DNA from: Ascarosepion bandense
Taxonomy: Eukaryota; Mollusca; Cephalopoda; Sepiida; Sepiidae
DNA length: 64,000 bases
Direction of reading: 5' to 3'
Assembly (NCBI GenBank): GCA_037127315.1
Contig: JBBBDQ010001944.1
Location: 226,001-290,000 of the forward strand
The translations under genes and the position numbers were made by a program. Shown one piece after another: positions 11,192 through 21,480 of the stretch. Numbering within the stretch: position 1 is the stretch's first letter; every line of letters starts with the position of its first letter. Below the pieces are notes generated by a model. It searched no databases, was not told the DNA's origin, and worked only from the letters and a program-made list of their open reading frames with translations.

Positions 11192-11667
11192 GCTTACGGC
11201 CATATCACGTTGAATACACCGGTTCTCGCTCGATCACCGAAGTTAAGCAACATTGAGCCTGGTCAGTACTTAGATGGGTGACCGCTTAGGAATACCAGGT
11301 GCTGTAAGCGTTTAGTGACGTATGTGCGTTGTAGTGCAGTGGATATCGGCTCGGAAAGAGAATTCGGTGAGCCGTGTTCGAATTCCAGTTGAATACCCTG
11401 CATTCAATTAAGCACTGGTACCCTTGGGAATGGTATTATTCGTCCCTTCCCTCCAGTTATAGGTATAATAACAAGGGTAGGACTTGGAGATCCTGCCCTT
11501 AAAAACAAATCCCAATGAATCTTGATACTCGAAAAGAAAAAATATTACAAGACACAAAACTTATATAAAAACAAGAATAAATTGTTGAAAGAAAAAGGTA
11601 TTACCAGCAATAAATAAATAAAATTTAGTTGGCATAAAATGACCCGCCGAGGTTGATATATCACAAA
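11192..11667 (+). mobile_element. 5S/tRNA chimeric SINE, full-length 5S-like head
   Basis: The head, 11192-11311, is 120 nt, the usual length of 5S rRNA. It starts GCTTACGGCCATATCACG and ends GGTGCTGTAAGC, so the terminal stem can pair. Inside lie GAAGTTAAGCAAC and TTAGATGGGTGACCGC, the 5S internal promoter (A and C box) regions. A tRNA-like module follows from about 11327 with GTAGTGCAGTGGATATCGG and GTGTTCGAATTCC, then the shared body and AAATAAATAAAA tail ending near CCCGCCGAGGTTGATAT. No perfect target-site duplication is evident. The fused tRNA-like segment argues against a genuine 5S gene. Confidence 0.85.
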
Positions 11668-11669
11668 AC

Positions 11670-13236
11670 AACCAGCCAAGCATTTAGTAACACAGATGAA
11701 TCAGTCATATTTTTTGTTAACGATTTCGTCATAGAATTTCAGCCGGACTTGATTTTCGCAAGTTGTCTAAGAAAAGATTTCTTGTTGCAGAATTATTAGA
11801 AATATCTATCACAAGGAATCATTTCAGTTTCAATTCTTGATGGAATCAGGTTCGGTGGTGTGCAACTAATATCTGACTAAAACCTTGGAGAAATACTACG
11901 ATTAATTGCCTATGCGACCCTAACGTTCATAGTACAAAGTATTTCCTTCCTGCACTGTTCACACAGTCTTCCAAAAAAAAAAAGACCGTATTAGATCCCA
12001 TCTCAAGGCGGTGTTTGAACGTGAAGATTTCGTTGGGCAATGCATAGGATGCGCTTTGCCAAATACGATATATTTGACCAGCGCATTCGATTTATGTTTT
12101 TGTGAGCGCTGATCAATTCTTAGAAGCTAATTTAGAAAAAAGAAAAAAAAATGCAGATATTTGATCATTTCGCCATACTTGAACGAAAGAATCGACGCGG
12201 AAATTTTACGACGCTCGCCACAGTCTTTGATTGATATCTGAACACTAGCTCAGAAAGAAGAATGGTAAATGTCCGTGCTGCTTTACGTTTCGTGTCCGCC
12301 GTTAACATTCTTTCGGGTTTTTGGGGAGCGGTTTGTCTACTTATCTTCACTGTCTGTCTTTCTTTATGAGTTATCCACGAATAAAAGCAGAATCATGTTT
12401 TGCGAATATTTTGCGTGAGTAGCTCTTGCCATCCTGATTCAGCGGTGAGTTGCAACGGTCAGTCTATTCCCATTAATCCAAAAATCAATATAACCATCTA
12501 GTTTAATTACCTCCTTTCAGCCTAGAACGATAACGAACGTTAGTATAGCTAGATTGGCGAAGATTTAAGCATAAAAAATCCATTTAGATTCCTACTATTT
12601 AAGTTTATATGCAGATATATACAATGATCACTATCCGAAAATCCCAGTGTATCGGTGTGATATAAATATCAGCCTGCAGTCAAGATTAGAAATTAGTCAA
12701 GTGAAACATTTACGGTATCTCATGATTGAATGCTGCCTCCTGAGATTCCTAGCAAGAAATACCGACAGGGAAAAACCTATAAATCAGTCATAGTCTACTG
12801 AATGGGCTCTAACCCAGGTATAAACGAGTAGAAATACATTGGCAAACGAATTAATCAACGGAAGTAAATTTCTTATGAACTTGGCCAGATTCAGTGTCAA
12901 GTGTTATTCTTTTGGGTTACCCGACACGAATAAGGACCACGTTTTATTCAAACTTGCCGTTTCCTTATTCTTGTCCATTAGATCTGCTTCACTGCCTGCT
13001 TATTACCTGCTGGGAAGAATGATGCGTAATAATGAGATCCTCCGAGTTCCTTGATTAAAATTAATATCAGATACGTTATCTCTCTATCATTGTAGGCATC
13101 ACTCATTCGACAGAGACTGTGGAATCTACTTGCTAATCCTTATTGCAGACGCCTGGTCAGATACTTTATGAGTTTTTACAACACTCACAATCTGAATTGC
13201 ATACTATAACCATGCTCAACGAACCTATTTTACAGT
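11670..13236. other. 1.57 kb without recognised features
   Basis: Slightly less AT-biased than its neighbours, but I recognise no coding motif, tRNA or repeat. Short frames at 12165-12350 (minus) and 12839-13054 (plus) have no visible family features. Confidence 0.5.

Positions 13237-13272
<36 letters not shown>
13237..13272. repeat. (TA)n microsatellite
   Basis: Pure TA tract at the left edge of a palindromic element. Confidence 0.95.
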
Positions 13273-13278
<6 letters not shown>

Positions 13279-13520
13279 GATTTGTTTGAACATTATTTTT
13301 GATCGATACTCGTATTTAAGTAGATATTCTGTTTATATTCAAACAGTATTATAAAATTATTTCTACCGGCCTGATTATTTGCAATAAAATTTTGTTACGA
13401 AAATGTGTGTTATTCGTAAGTGGTCAGGCCGGTAAAATAAATATATAATAATGTTTGATTATAAACAGAATATCTACTTAAATACGAGTATCGATCAAAA
13501 TTTATGTTCAAACCATTTCG
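13273..13520. mobile_element. Palindromic MITE-like element, copy A
   Basis: The arms are inverted copies of each other. The left arm reads GAAATGATTTGTTTGAAC, then ATTTTTGATCGATACTCG, then TTTAAGTAGATATTCTG. The right arm gives the reverse complement (AACAGAATATCTACTTAA, ACGAGTATCGATCAAAA). The centre carries two inverted CCGGCCTGA / TCAGGCCGG motifs. Related copies are at 13576-13888 and 55892-56194. No coding capacity, so it is probably a non-autonomous foldback or MITE element. Confidence 0.75.
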
Positions 13521-13538
13521 TTAATCTTCGTTAATTTC

Positions 13539-13575
<37 letters not shown>

Positions 13576-13581
<6 letters not shown>

Positions 13582-13888
13582 TAATTGTTTAAACATTATT
13601 TTTATTGATACTCGTATTTAATTAGATATTCTGTTTTTTTTTTTTTTAATTAAACAGTATTATATATTTATATCTACTGGCCTGATTATTTACGATAAAT
13701 TGTTATTATGAAAATGTGTGCCATTCGGAAGGATTCGAACCTACGACCCCTATCTACATAGGGGACGCTACCATTCGTGGTCGAGCGATCTAAGACGTTG
13801 CCAGATCAAATACTGTTTAATTAAAAAAAACAGAATATCTACTTAAATACGAGTATCGATAAAAAATAATGTTCAAACAATTCATTTC
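13576..13888. mobile_element. Palindromic MITE-like element, copy B, with split tRNA-like core
   Basis: Same arms as copy A. Between them, at about 13718-13803, is a tRNA-like core in an unusual arrangement. The minus strand carries a 3' half (GGTTCGAATCCTTCCGAATGG, T-arm and acceptor-like). The plus strand carries a 5' half (CCATTCGTGGTCGAGCGATC then TAAGACG, A-box and D-arm-like). The two acceptor halves, CCATTCG and CGAATGG, are complementary. A TA tract lies on each side. Confidence 0.65.
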
Positions 13889-13938
13889 AAATTATCGGTG
13901 GTTTTAACTAAGTTTCGTTAAAACTCGTTAATTTCCGT

Positions 13939-13940
<2 letters not shown>

Positions 13941-13984
<44 letters not shown>
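13941..13984. repeat. (TA)n microsatellite
   Basis: TA tract separating copy B from the large foldback at 14008-14235. Another TA tract lies at 13541-13575. Confidence 0.95.
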
Positions 13985-13986
<2 letters not shown>

Positions 13987-14007
13987 GTATATCGAGGCAG
14001 CAAGTAA

Positions 14008-14235
14008 TTTTCTAGACATATGCTATTAAATATAAAAGACAATGAATGTCTATTATGTTTAATCATGAGCCGTTCTAAACGTCGTATTTTTGCTTTAATT
14101 TCAGTTGAAAATAAATTCAAGGAAGTCTTTATTTTCAACTGAAATTAAAGCAAAAATACGACGTTTAGAACGGCTCATGATAAAACATAATAGACATTCA
14201 TTGTCTCTTATATTTAATAGCATATGTCTAGAAAA
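14008..14235. repeat. 228-bp foldback with 108-bp arms
   Basis: The left arm 14008-14115 begins TTTTCTAGACATATGC and ends TCAGTTGAAAATAAA. The right arm 14128-14235 is its near-perfect reverse complement, with a 12-base loop (TTCAAGGAAGTC). Each strand therefore encodes the same peptide-like run (STEIKAKIRRLERLMIKHNR) in both directions, a consequence of the palindrome and not evidence of two genes. The transcript would form a long hairpin. Confidence 0.85.
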
Positions 14236-14402
14236 AAAAATATATATATATATATGTGTGTGTTTATTGAATAATATAGACATATTTTGTTTACTTATTT
14301 TTATACTAATTCTTTACATTTCTCTAATCCGTTTCTTGATGTTAAAATAAAATTCATCATGTGTAAGTCGGACATATATGAAAAGACAGACTTACAACCG
14401 GT

Positions 14403-14945
14403 TTACTTATTTCCACTTTTATTTGGCGTGTCCCTTTAGAACGTGGGAGATCATAGCCCTCCACATATTCCTGTTACTTGTAGCTCTTAATACATTTTTC
14501 TTGTTATTTTTCTCAAGCCCTGCTCTGCAATTCCTTTGCTCAAGCCTCTCAACTATATCACGCGCTGTTTTCTCCTTTATTTTCCGCTCTATAATCCCTG
14601 TGAGTATCAATTTCTCCAAGCCCTTTTTCCTCATTACATGTCCCGGAAACTTTAACTATTTCTTCCTGATGTTATATATAAGTTTACTTTTTATTTCTAT
14701 TATCTCCAAAACCCCGTTCTTTCTAACGTTCGTTTAACGGAAACTCAGCATTCTTCTGTAGCACAACATTTCTGTTGCTTGAAGTCTCTTCCCTATCTTT
14801 GAGTAGATTGTCCAGCATTCGTCGCCATACAAGAGAACAGATATCACGTAACAGTTGAGCGATCTTTTCTTTGATTTCAACAAAATTTTCCTGTCTCTCA
14901 ATACTCCGCGTAGCTTTTGTAATGCATTCTTCTCCATCCTAATAC
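14403..14945 (-). mobile_element. RTE-like LINE 3' end
   Basis: The minus strand reads NALQKLRGVLRDRKILLKSK, then LNCYVISVLLYGDECWT, then a TEMLCYRRML motif (14734-14937), followed after a frame change by GHVMRKKGLEKLILTG and a terminal MISHVLKG (14419-14634). This is the same domain order as the 9.3 kb copy. Truncated upstream of the reverse transcriptase. The short DNA past its upstream border is a minisatellite, not more LINE. Confidence 0.8.
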
Positions 14946-14959
14946 GCCTACGGATCTCA

Positions 14960-15250
14960 TGTCCGCAAAGGCAGGTATGTGTCCAGGGAACACTTGACTC
15001 GAAAGACGTGACTTGAAATGTCCGGTTTACACTCGTTTGAAAAGGCAGGTGTAGGTCCGGTTTACCCTAGCGTCAAAAGGAAGCCATAGATCCGGTTTAC
15101 AATTAAATGAAAAGGTAGATATCGATCTGCTTTACACTCTCCATGTTTTCGGTTTAAAATTGAATGAAGAGATCAGTTTTAAACTTGAGTAAAAAAAAGA
15201 AAAAACAAACTGGCATTAGTCTAGTTTGCACTTACATGAAAACGCCGACA
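14960..15250. repeat. Degenerate ~40-bp minisatellite
   Basis: Recurring units of the form GAAAAGGCAGGTGTAGGTCC followed by GGTTTACACTCG. At least six recognisable, increasingly diverged units (for example near 15010, 15040, 15080, 15110, 15160). Confidence 0.6.
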
Positions 15251-15254
15251 TATA

Positions 15255-15631
15255 CTACCGGCCATAATTATTAGGCCACCCCTTTTTTAAAAAAATGATG
15301 TATTTCATACTATTTTTGGTATTTATTTCCAAGTGGATAATTCCAAATAAAAATAGAATGGTTCTTTTGTTATTTGTTACTTTGCAAAATTTTACAAGGC
15401 AGGCAGGTATTCATTACTTTGGCCAGCCAGCAAGAAGAAGAGACTAGCATGGGAAATGGATGACAAAAACTGAACACCAGACCAGTTCATTTGATGCACA
15501 TGTTACTTTGCAGTATTAACAAAAGAACTATTCTATTTTCATTTAGAATTATCCACTTGGCCATAAATACTAAAAATAGTGTGAAATATATGATTAAAAA
15601 AAATGGGGTAGAATAATAATTATCGCTGGAA
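15255..15631. mobile_element. Non-autonomous Tc1-like element (MITE) with long TIRs
   Basis: The left end reads CCGGCCATAATTATTAGGCC and continues TTTCATACTATTTTTGGTAT, CCAAGTGGATAATTCC, AATAGAATGGTTCTTTTGTT. The right end holds the inverse of each block in reverse order, giving terminal inverted repeats of roughly 130 bp. The ends are adjacent to TA. The middle (about 120 bp) has no transposase. Consistent with a Tc1-like internal-deletion derivative. Confidence 0.75.
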
Positions 15632-15632
15632 A

Positions 15633-15664
15633 TATATATACATATATATATCTATATCTATCTA

Positions 15665-15710
<46 letters not shown>

Positions 15711-15711
15711 A
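15633..15711. repeat. Compound (TA)/(TC) microsatellite
   Basis: TATATA, then TCTATC/TCTCTC, then TATATA, starting at the right end of the Tc1-like MITE. Confidence 0.9.
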
Positions 15712-16239
15712 GTGTTACTGAAAATTACTGTACATTTTTTTGCTTCATATATAACGTTTGACATATTGCTATCGTTTATTAGAACGTGAAAATTATCCAA
15801 AATAGAATTTTTTATATGCTCTAATGTCATGGTCATGCATGCGTTAAACCATGAAAAACTATTCTTTTTACAAACATTTTAGAACATTACTACTGTTTTC
15901 ATAACTGATTCTATTAATTGAAGCAAACAAAATATACAGTAATTTTAGCAACACAGTTTTCCGGTTACATTTGTTACCATAAAACACATCCCTGAAGATG
16001 ATCTCGGAAAGAGGTTGAAAGTACTTGGGTACCTTGAGAAATGAATGAAAATAACATCTGTCAAAGTTATAGCTCATTTATGACATGTTTTGATTGTAAT
16101 ACGCAAATGATTATACGTAAGTATGAACGGATTTTATTAAAAATAATCATAGTATTTGCAATTTATTTAATCTGACATGTTTAAAAAATTACTTGCTGCC
16201 TAAATACACAAATATATATAGTTATATATATATATTTTT
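15712..16239. other. AT-rich stretch, nothing recognised
   Basis: No coding motif. The piece AAATTACTTGCTGCC at 16186-16200 is the inverse of sequence at about 13995-14010 beside the foldback, so part of this may be another copy of that repeat's flank. Confidence 0.4.
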
Positions 16240-16333
16240 AATGGGGTGTCGATAATAATTCGTTGAAAGTAAACGAATAGGCATTTTCTTAAATGGGGTG
16301 TCGATAATAATTCGTTGAAAGAAAATGAATAGG
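16240..16333 (+). repeat. 52-bp direct duplication
   Basis: AATGGGGTGTCGATAATAAT plus TCGTTGAAAG occurs twice, offset by 52 bases, with few differences. Confidence 0.85.
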
Positions 16334-17242
16334 ATACTTTTGGTTGTTTCCGCCTGATAAAATAGAAATAATAAAAAGAAATGCTTTGTTTATCTTTAAT
16401 TTGGAATTTTCCTATGTTTTCTATGAAATAACAAAATTGTCTGTAAAGATGTCCATTATGAAATTGAAAGTTTTGTTGGATCGGCTCTCATCGGCTCTAA
16501 TCTACTTTGCAATGTATATATATATATATATATATTGTAATATTTTTTAATATAAGGTATATAAAACACGCTCGTATTCGATTAAAATACTATAGTTAAA
16601 TTTCAAAACAAATAGTGCAGCTGTTTTCTAGATTAGCGGATAGTAAGAAACGGACGAGTACATTTTTATTTATATAGATATATAAATGAACATTCTTTTG
16701 TCATCTAAGACAAACATCTTTAGTATCGTTGGACAGTTTATATCACTTCCCCAAACACACGTATGAAATTTTAAATGTAACGCAGACATCTCATACATGC
16801 ATAATACTTTCCCTCCACGCTCTCAAGTATTGTTGAACTTTTGTACATATAAAAAGTTCATTTCTGTTATTTAAAATATTAGTTGTTCATTTTTCACTAG
16901 TTGCTAATCTTTTATTTATCGCCTCATACATTCCTCTACAAGCCGTCGACATTAAAATACAATTAATAAAACCCGAGCCAATTTGGACAACATGACAAAT
17001 TTTATTTTAAAAGTTCCAAACCATCACCTTGTCCGAGATTCTAATAAAATTAAGATTCCCCCCTTTGACTGTACGTAACAAAATTCTGATCTCATCCGGG
17101 ATTCGTAACATATTTAGAGGCCGGTCCAGTTTTCGTAAAAATATAATATTATATTTTTCCATATGCAGGTCTATACCAATATACTTTCAGATGCACGTCT
17201 TACTATTTAATTCATAACGGGAGACAAGAGACGAAATCATAC
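16334..17242. other. 0.9 kb without recognised features
   Basis: AT-rich with a short TA run near 16515-16535. No supported gene. Confidence 0.5.
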
Positions 17243-17320
17243 TCTCCCATGGTATTCGCGCGTAAGTGAATGTAACAACCTTGACTGGAATTCGATCATA
17301 ACTTTCTGATTCTTCACGAT
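17243..17320 (-). mobile_element. tRNA-SINE fragment
   Basis: GCGCGTAAGTGAATGTAAC and ACTGGAATTCGATC match the reverse complement of the SINE body/B-box junction. Only about 75 bp remain. Confidence 0.6.
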
Positions 17321-18029
17321 GAAAATTCTAGTCACTTTTTCAGTGTCTTAAAAGTGGAAATAATTTGAAACCCGTCATCAGTAGTAAAGTTATCTGTCTT
17401 AGCGATAAATATTAAATGCTAGTCGACACATAGGGCAAGTGATTATAGGAAGACAATGTCGAAGACCAAACCATTTGTTTTTTATAACGTAAAGAACCTG
17501 AAAAATCGATTTACGATTCAATGCGTAAGAAAACAAACTCAAAAATGATCTGTTTGTCTCCTCTCGGTGTGGACGAGTTAAGTGGCAAACCTTTTCCACT
17601 TAATGCCAATCACCTGTTAGAGACGTCATATATATTCGATTGTTATTTAAAAGTGTCTTATTGGTTAGTAACTACTATTTGTTTATACCATCTACCTTTT
17701 GGAAGTAAACGGTCATATCTGTCCACAGTATCCTTTTTGAATATATAAATTGTTATGACTTCGTAAGAACATGGTGGCATATTAGTATTGTCTTACTAGT
17801 AGACTAATGTTTACAAAAAGTTTGGAGTTCAGTCTGTAAACTTATTTTTTATTTTTCATAATGTTCATTCCAATTACGGCAACAAAGCCACTGAGATGTA
17901 AAACGTTACTCAGTGTATGAGAAAATGAAAACATTAAGGAATGATAACAATAAGAAAAAGTTATCAAAATACAGAAATAACAAATGAAATTGGATTAAAG
18001 TTTTTCAATATCGAAATCGGCTGAGAAAC
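17321..18029. other. 0.7 kb without recognised features
   Basis: No recognisable motif. Short frames on both strands overlap in 17399-17748 without family signature. Confidence 0.5.
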
Positions 18030-18245
18030 AAGAGATCGGAAGGGAGTTCCACAACCGAGAAGTACGAGAGAAAAATGTTAGTACTGCGCTCAAGGCTACA
18101 TACAGCCAGTTTTACCGTAAAATGATGAAACTCTAACGCCAATCCAGGATTGCATGCAAAGTCACAAAGCACAATAGAGGAAAACTGAACGGAAAAATCA
18201 CCATGAAAGTAATTATAGAAAAAAGCACAGGGAAGTTACGCTAAT
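18030..18245 (-). mobile_element. Strongly decayed CR1/L2-like LINE 3' piece
   Basis: GGAAGGGAGTTCCACAACCG, AGAAGTACGAGAG, CCAGTTTTACCGTAAAA and AAGTAATTATAGAAAAAAGC follow the same order as in the better copies (minus-strand coding). Heavily mutated. Confidence 0.55.
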
Positions 18246-18471
18246 TTATGGATGGAGAAAGAAATTAATACTTGTCTTTCTGTTGTGGAGTAGTTTTCGC
18301 ACTGAAAGTTATAATCGTGCTATGTCGGTTGCTAATCGACTTAACGCACCCAAAATTTTAGGAACTTGGTAATTTTCCACTGACACCTGACTACTTTTAT
18401 TCGGCTAACTGCCGACTAATATCAACTGCCTAGTGGTTCAACTGAGCTCTAATAGAACTCTTATGAACTCT

Positions 18472-18956
18472 TATGAAGTCATATTTATTTTTGTACATAA
18501 ATACAGAAAATGTGGCACAAGGCCGAAATTGGGGATGGGGAAGGCTGGTCTTTATCTGTCCTAGTTTAACTTAGCTATTCACTTTCGTCGACCCTGACAC
18601 ACTTACAATAAAACTTACACCATAATACCACATTTTTAGTTACCATTCTAACCACGTCCACCATAATACCTCAGCTGCTCTATGTAGTCCTACTTAACTC
18701 CCAAAGAACTGTTATGAACTCGTATTTATTTTTGTAAAATTACAGAAAATGTGGCACAAGGCCGAAATTGGGGATGGGGAAGGCTGGTCTTCATCTGTCC
18801 TAGTTTAACTTAGCTATTCACTTTCGTCGACCCTGACACACTTACAATAAAACTTACACCATAATACCACATTTTTAGTTACCATTCTAACCACGTCCAC
18901 CATAATACCTCAGCTGCTCTATGTAGTCCTACTTAACTCCCAAAGAACTGTTATAA
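18472..18956 (+). repeat. 239-bp tandem duplication, nearly identical copies
   Basis: The block with TGTGGCACAAGGCCGAAATT occurs at 18511 and again at 18750. Everything between (CCTGACACACTTACAATAAA, ACCACGTCCACCATAATACC and so on) is repeated with only a few differences, mostly at the unit edges. A recent local duplication. GTGGCACAAGGCC also occurs inverted near 24272. Confidence 0.9.
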
Positions 18957-19225
18957 ACCTCGCAAGAACTTCCTGTTAACTCTTATTAATATAGAAAGGA
19001 GAGTCCATTATCTGAGGAATAGGTGTGTTTCCCCATAACACTTTCCCAAAGGTAACAGGGCGAAGTGAGCATCAAAGGCAGTAATAGCTGACTTCCCGTT
19101 CCCGAGAATGCTTGTCTGCTAAGGCTGTTAAATAAACTTTGCAGGCACATCGTCAGGTACATTTGCGTTTCATCAACACCAACAGAGCTGACCACTTGTA
19201 TTTATTGCAACTATACTTAACAAAG

Positions 19226-19509
19226 GATGTGCGTTGTGGTGCAGTGGATATAGGCTCATAACGAAAAGTCGAAGATCCGAGTCTGAATCCATTTAAGCGC
19301 AAATACCACTGGGCAAGATATTAACCCGTCTCTTTCCTCAAGTTATGGGTTATAAAACAGAACAGATTAGGTATTATAGCCTTTGCAGGCAACCAATTCA
19401 CAGCACAATTAATGGCAACCTATTGCGGGATAATCTTTTGCCCAGTCAGTCATATATCTCTCGAGACATGATTGCCCAAGTGTGTATCATGTATTGTATT
19501 CAACTGACC
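19226..19509 (+). mobile_element. tRNA-derived SINE
   Basis: Begins GATGTGCGTTGTGGTGCAGT and carries the body and tail of the 10.3 kb copy, with a deletion at the body (CCATTTAAGCGCAAATACC). Directly followed by a second partial copy. Confidence 0.8.
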
Positions 19510-19714
19510 CTTGAGAAATGTACTAAACCGTCTCTTCCATCCAACTATGGGTCTAATAACAGGACAGATTGGGTTCTATAGCCTTGGTTGGCAACCAGTC
19601 AACCGCAGAAAGTAATGGCAAACTACTGCGGGGAAATCTTCTGAGTAAACAGTCATGTTTTTTTCGAGATGTGATTGGTCAAGCGTGTACCACATATGGC
19701 ACTTAACTGATTAA
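19510..19714 (+). mobile_element. tRNA-derived SINE, 5'-truncated, head-to-tail with the previous copy
   Basis: Starts within the body near the CCGTCTCTTCCATCC block and runs to the CACTTAACTGATTAAT end. With 19226-19509 it forms a head-to-tail SINE pair. Confidence 0.8.
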
Positions 19715-20646
19715 TACTTACAAAGATTCAGTTCCTGTTAAAGGATCTATACATGGGTAAATAGACAAGAACAATATGCTCAAAGCCCTCGTCATGACGG
19801 TTTTCGATTTATCAATTTACTGATAGCTTCAACTGTTTCCGAAAGGTGTGGATAGCGCAATTTCACTCACAAGACATAGGTCAATCTATTTCAGATACTG
19901 TTCAATATTGCTACACAATAGAATCACCTTTCAAGGCTTTCAAGGTGTCGCCTTCTTGAAAAATAAAAGATAACAGTGGTATTTATTGACGTTATAATCA
20001 ATAGCCCACATAAAAACGATGTTCATCTTCTTCGGCCACATATTGCTTAACACAACTCATAACTAACCTAAGAATATAGTTCTATTAGTGGCAAACCTTA
20101 ACGTTGTTAAGTCCAGATTTGATGCCTAAATGTCTACAGAATCAAAAAACTTTAAGATATGCGACCTTCGCTTTATGATAGTTGAATTTTGCGATGAGTA
20201 GGAGGTTCATAACTACCTTTATCGGTACATAGACTGACAATTCTTAACAGAAAAGGATTTATGATTCTTAATTTAACATATGACACCTAACATATCCACA
20301 CACTTCGCAAAATTCATATATATATATAATATAATATACTGAGATGAAAAATCAACACAGTTAAACGGTTATAAATCAAAATTTGTTTCAATAATATCAT
20401 TTTACATTGTCTCTTTCAGACTGTTGAATTTTTTAAAGGTCTGAAATCGACAATGTAAAATTGCATTGTGTAAATAAATCTTAATTGATAATCGTTTCAC
20501 TATGTGTTGAGTATTCCTCACCATATTTTATGATACTCCGGATAATATCCATCGAGAGCTCTATTTTTCTATATTTTTAATTTATATTAATTGGAAGATT
20601 TTTCGATTATTCTTTCCGTTTCTACGGGTCTGCCATTCTCTCTCTA

Positions 20647-20649
<3 letters not shown>
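19715..20649. other. About 0.9 kb, mostly unrecognised
   Basis: No gene supported. It contains the hairpin at 20398-20466. Confidence 0.5.
20398..20466. repeat. Hairpin-forming inverted repeat
   Basis: ATTTTACATTGTC..TCAGAC pairs with GTCTGAAATCGACAATGTAA (about 23-bp arms with a mismatch), around a 17-base loop. No U-run or gene edge suggests a terminator. More likely a small palindromic repeat. Confidence 0.5.

Positions 20650-20699
<50 letters not shown>
20650..20699. repeat. (TA)n microsatellite
   Basis: Pure TA tract. Confidence 0.95.
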
Positions 20700-20702
<3 letters not shown>

Positions 20703-20965
20703 AGAGATATCTTTAGTATGTTTCGTCATAGAAATAATTATAAATTGCAATAATTTACCTATTCTTCCAATTAGTCACAATATGTTTTTTTAAGATTTGG
20801 CTAAGCAGTTACTTCCCGTCTGCCTACCACTTCTAGCTGAAGGATCAAACCACATACAACCCACTACCAAATTAGAAATTACTACTGAAATTCCGCTGGC
20901 TTAACTCTATAAAAACACATATCCCCTAACCCCTTCCTTTACTAGAGCAAACCTCTGGGCTTAGA

Positions 20966-21011
<46 letters not shown>

Positions 21012-21020
21012 GTTTAGAAT

Positions 21021-21075
<55 letters not shown>

Positions 21076-21076
21076 A
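20966..21076. repeat. Compound (TA)/(AC)/(GT) microsatellite
   Basis: TA tract, GGGTTTAGAATA spacer (also present just before the tract), then AC, TA and GT runs. The AC and GT runs are mutually inverted and could form a hairpin. Confidence 0.9.
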
Positions 21077-21312
21077 TTAACGAAAACGGAGAGAGACGAG
21101 TATGTAGAGAGTGGAGTAATAAAAGGAGAGAAAAGACGGTAAACAATAATGGAGTGATGATAACTGCTTTTTCTAATTCTTTATTTTAAAACGGATAACA
21201 GGAAATATAAAATAAAGAATGTTAAATCTTTATATTTTTTAAGTGTGTAGTAAGCACTTCTTATTACATTTAATAGATTCTTACTTGATTTTTACGAATG
21301 AATGTTTAATAA

Positions 21313-21388
21313 TTATATATATATATATATATATATTGATTGAGTGATTGATTGATTGATTGATTGCTTGATTGATTGATTGATTGAT
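21313..21388. repeat. (TA)n followed by (ATTG)n
   Basis: TA tract to about 21336, then about twelve ATTG units with one GCTTG interruption. Confidence 0.9.
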
Positions 21389-21480
21389 TACTTAGTTTCT
21401 GGTCATAATAAATTAGACTAGTGCACATTTGTATTAAAAATGTTTAAAACGATTATATTGTAGAACTTTTGAATATTTTT
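21389..21480 (+). repeat. Dispersed repeat, third copy
   Basis: TTACTTAGTTTCTGGTCATA, then AATAAATTAGACTAG and GCACATTTGTATTAAAAA match 31641-31720 and 33025-33110. In all three copies a TA tract or its replacement lies directly upstream. Confidence 0.65.

Noticed and set aside
11192..11311. Functional 5S rRNA gene
   Set aside because: A 5S-like sequence of the right length, but fused directly to a tRNA-like module and SINE tail, with base changes at conserved places. A related truncated copy with target-site duplication shows it is a retroposon.
14101..14350. FSTEIKAKIRRLERL peptide as a conserved gene on both strands
   Set aside because: The same peptide appears on both strands only because the DNA is a palindrome (14008-14235).
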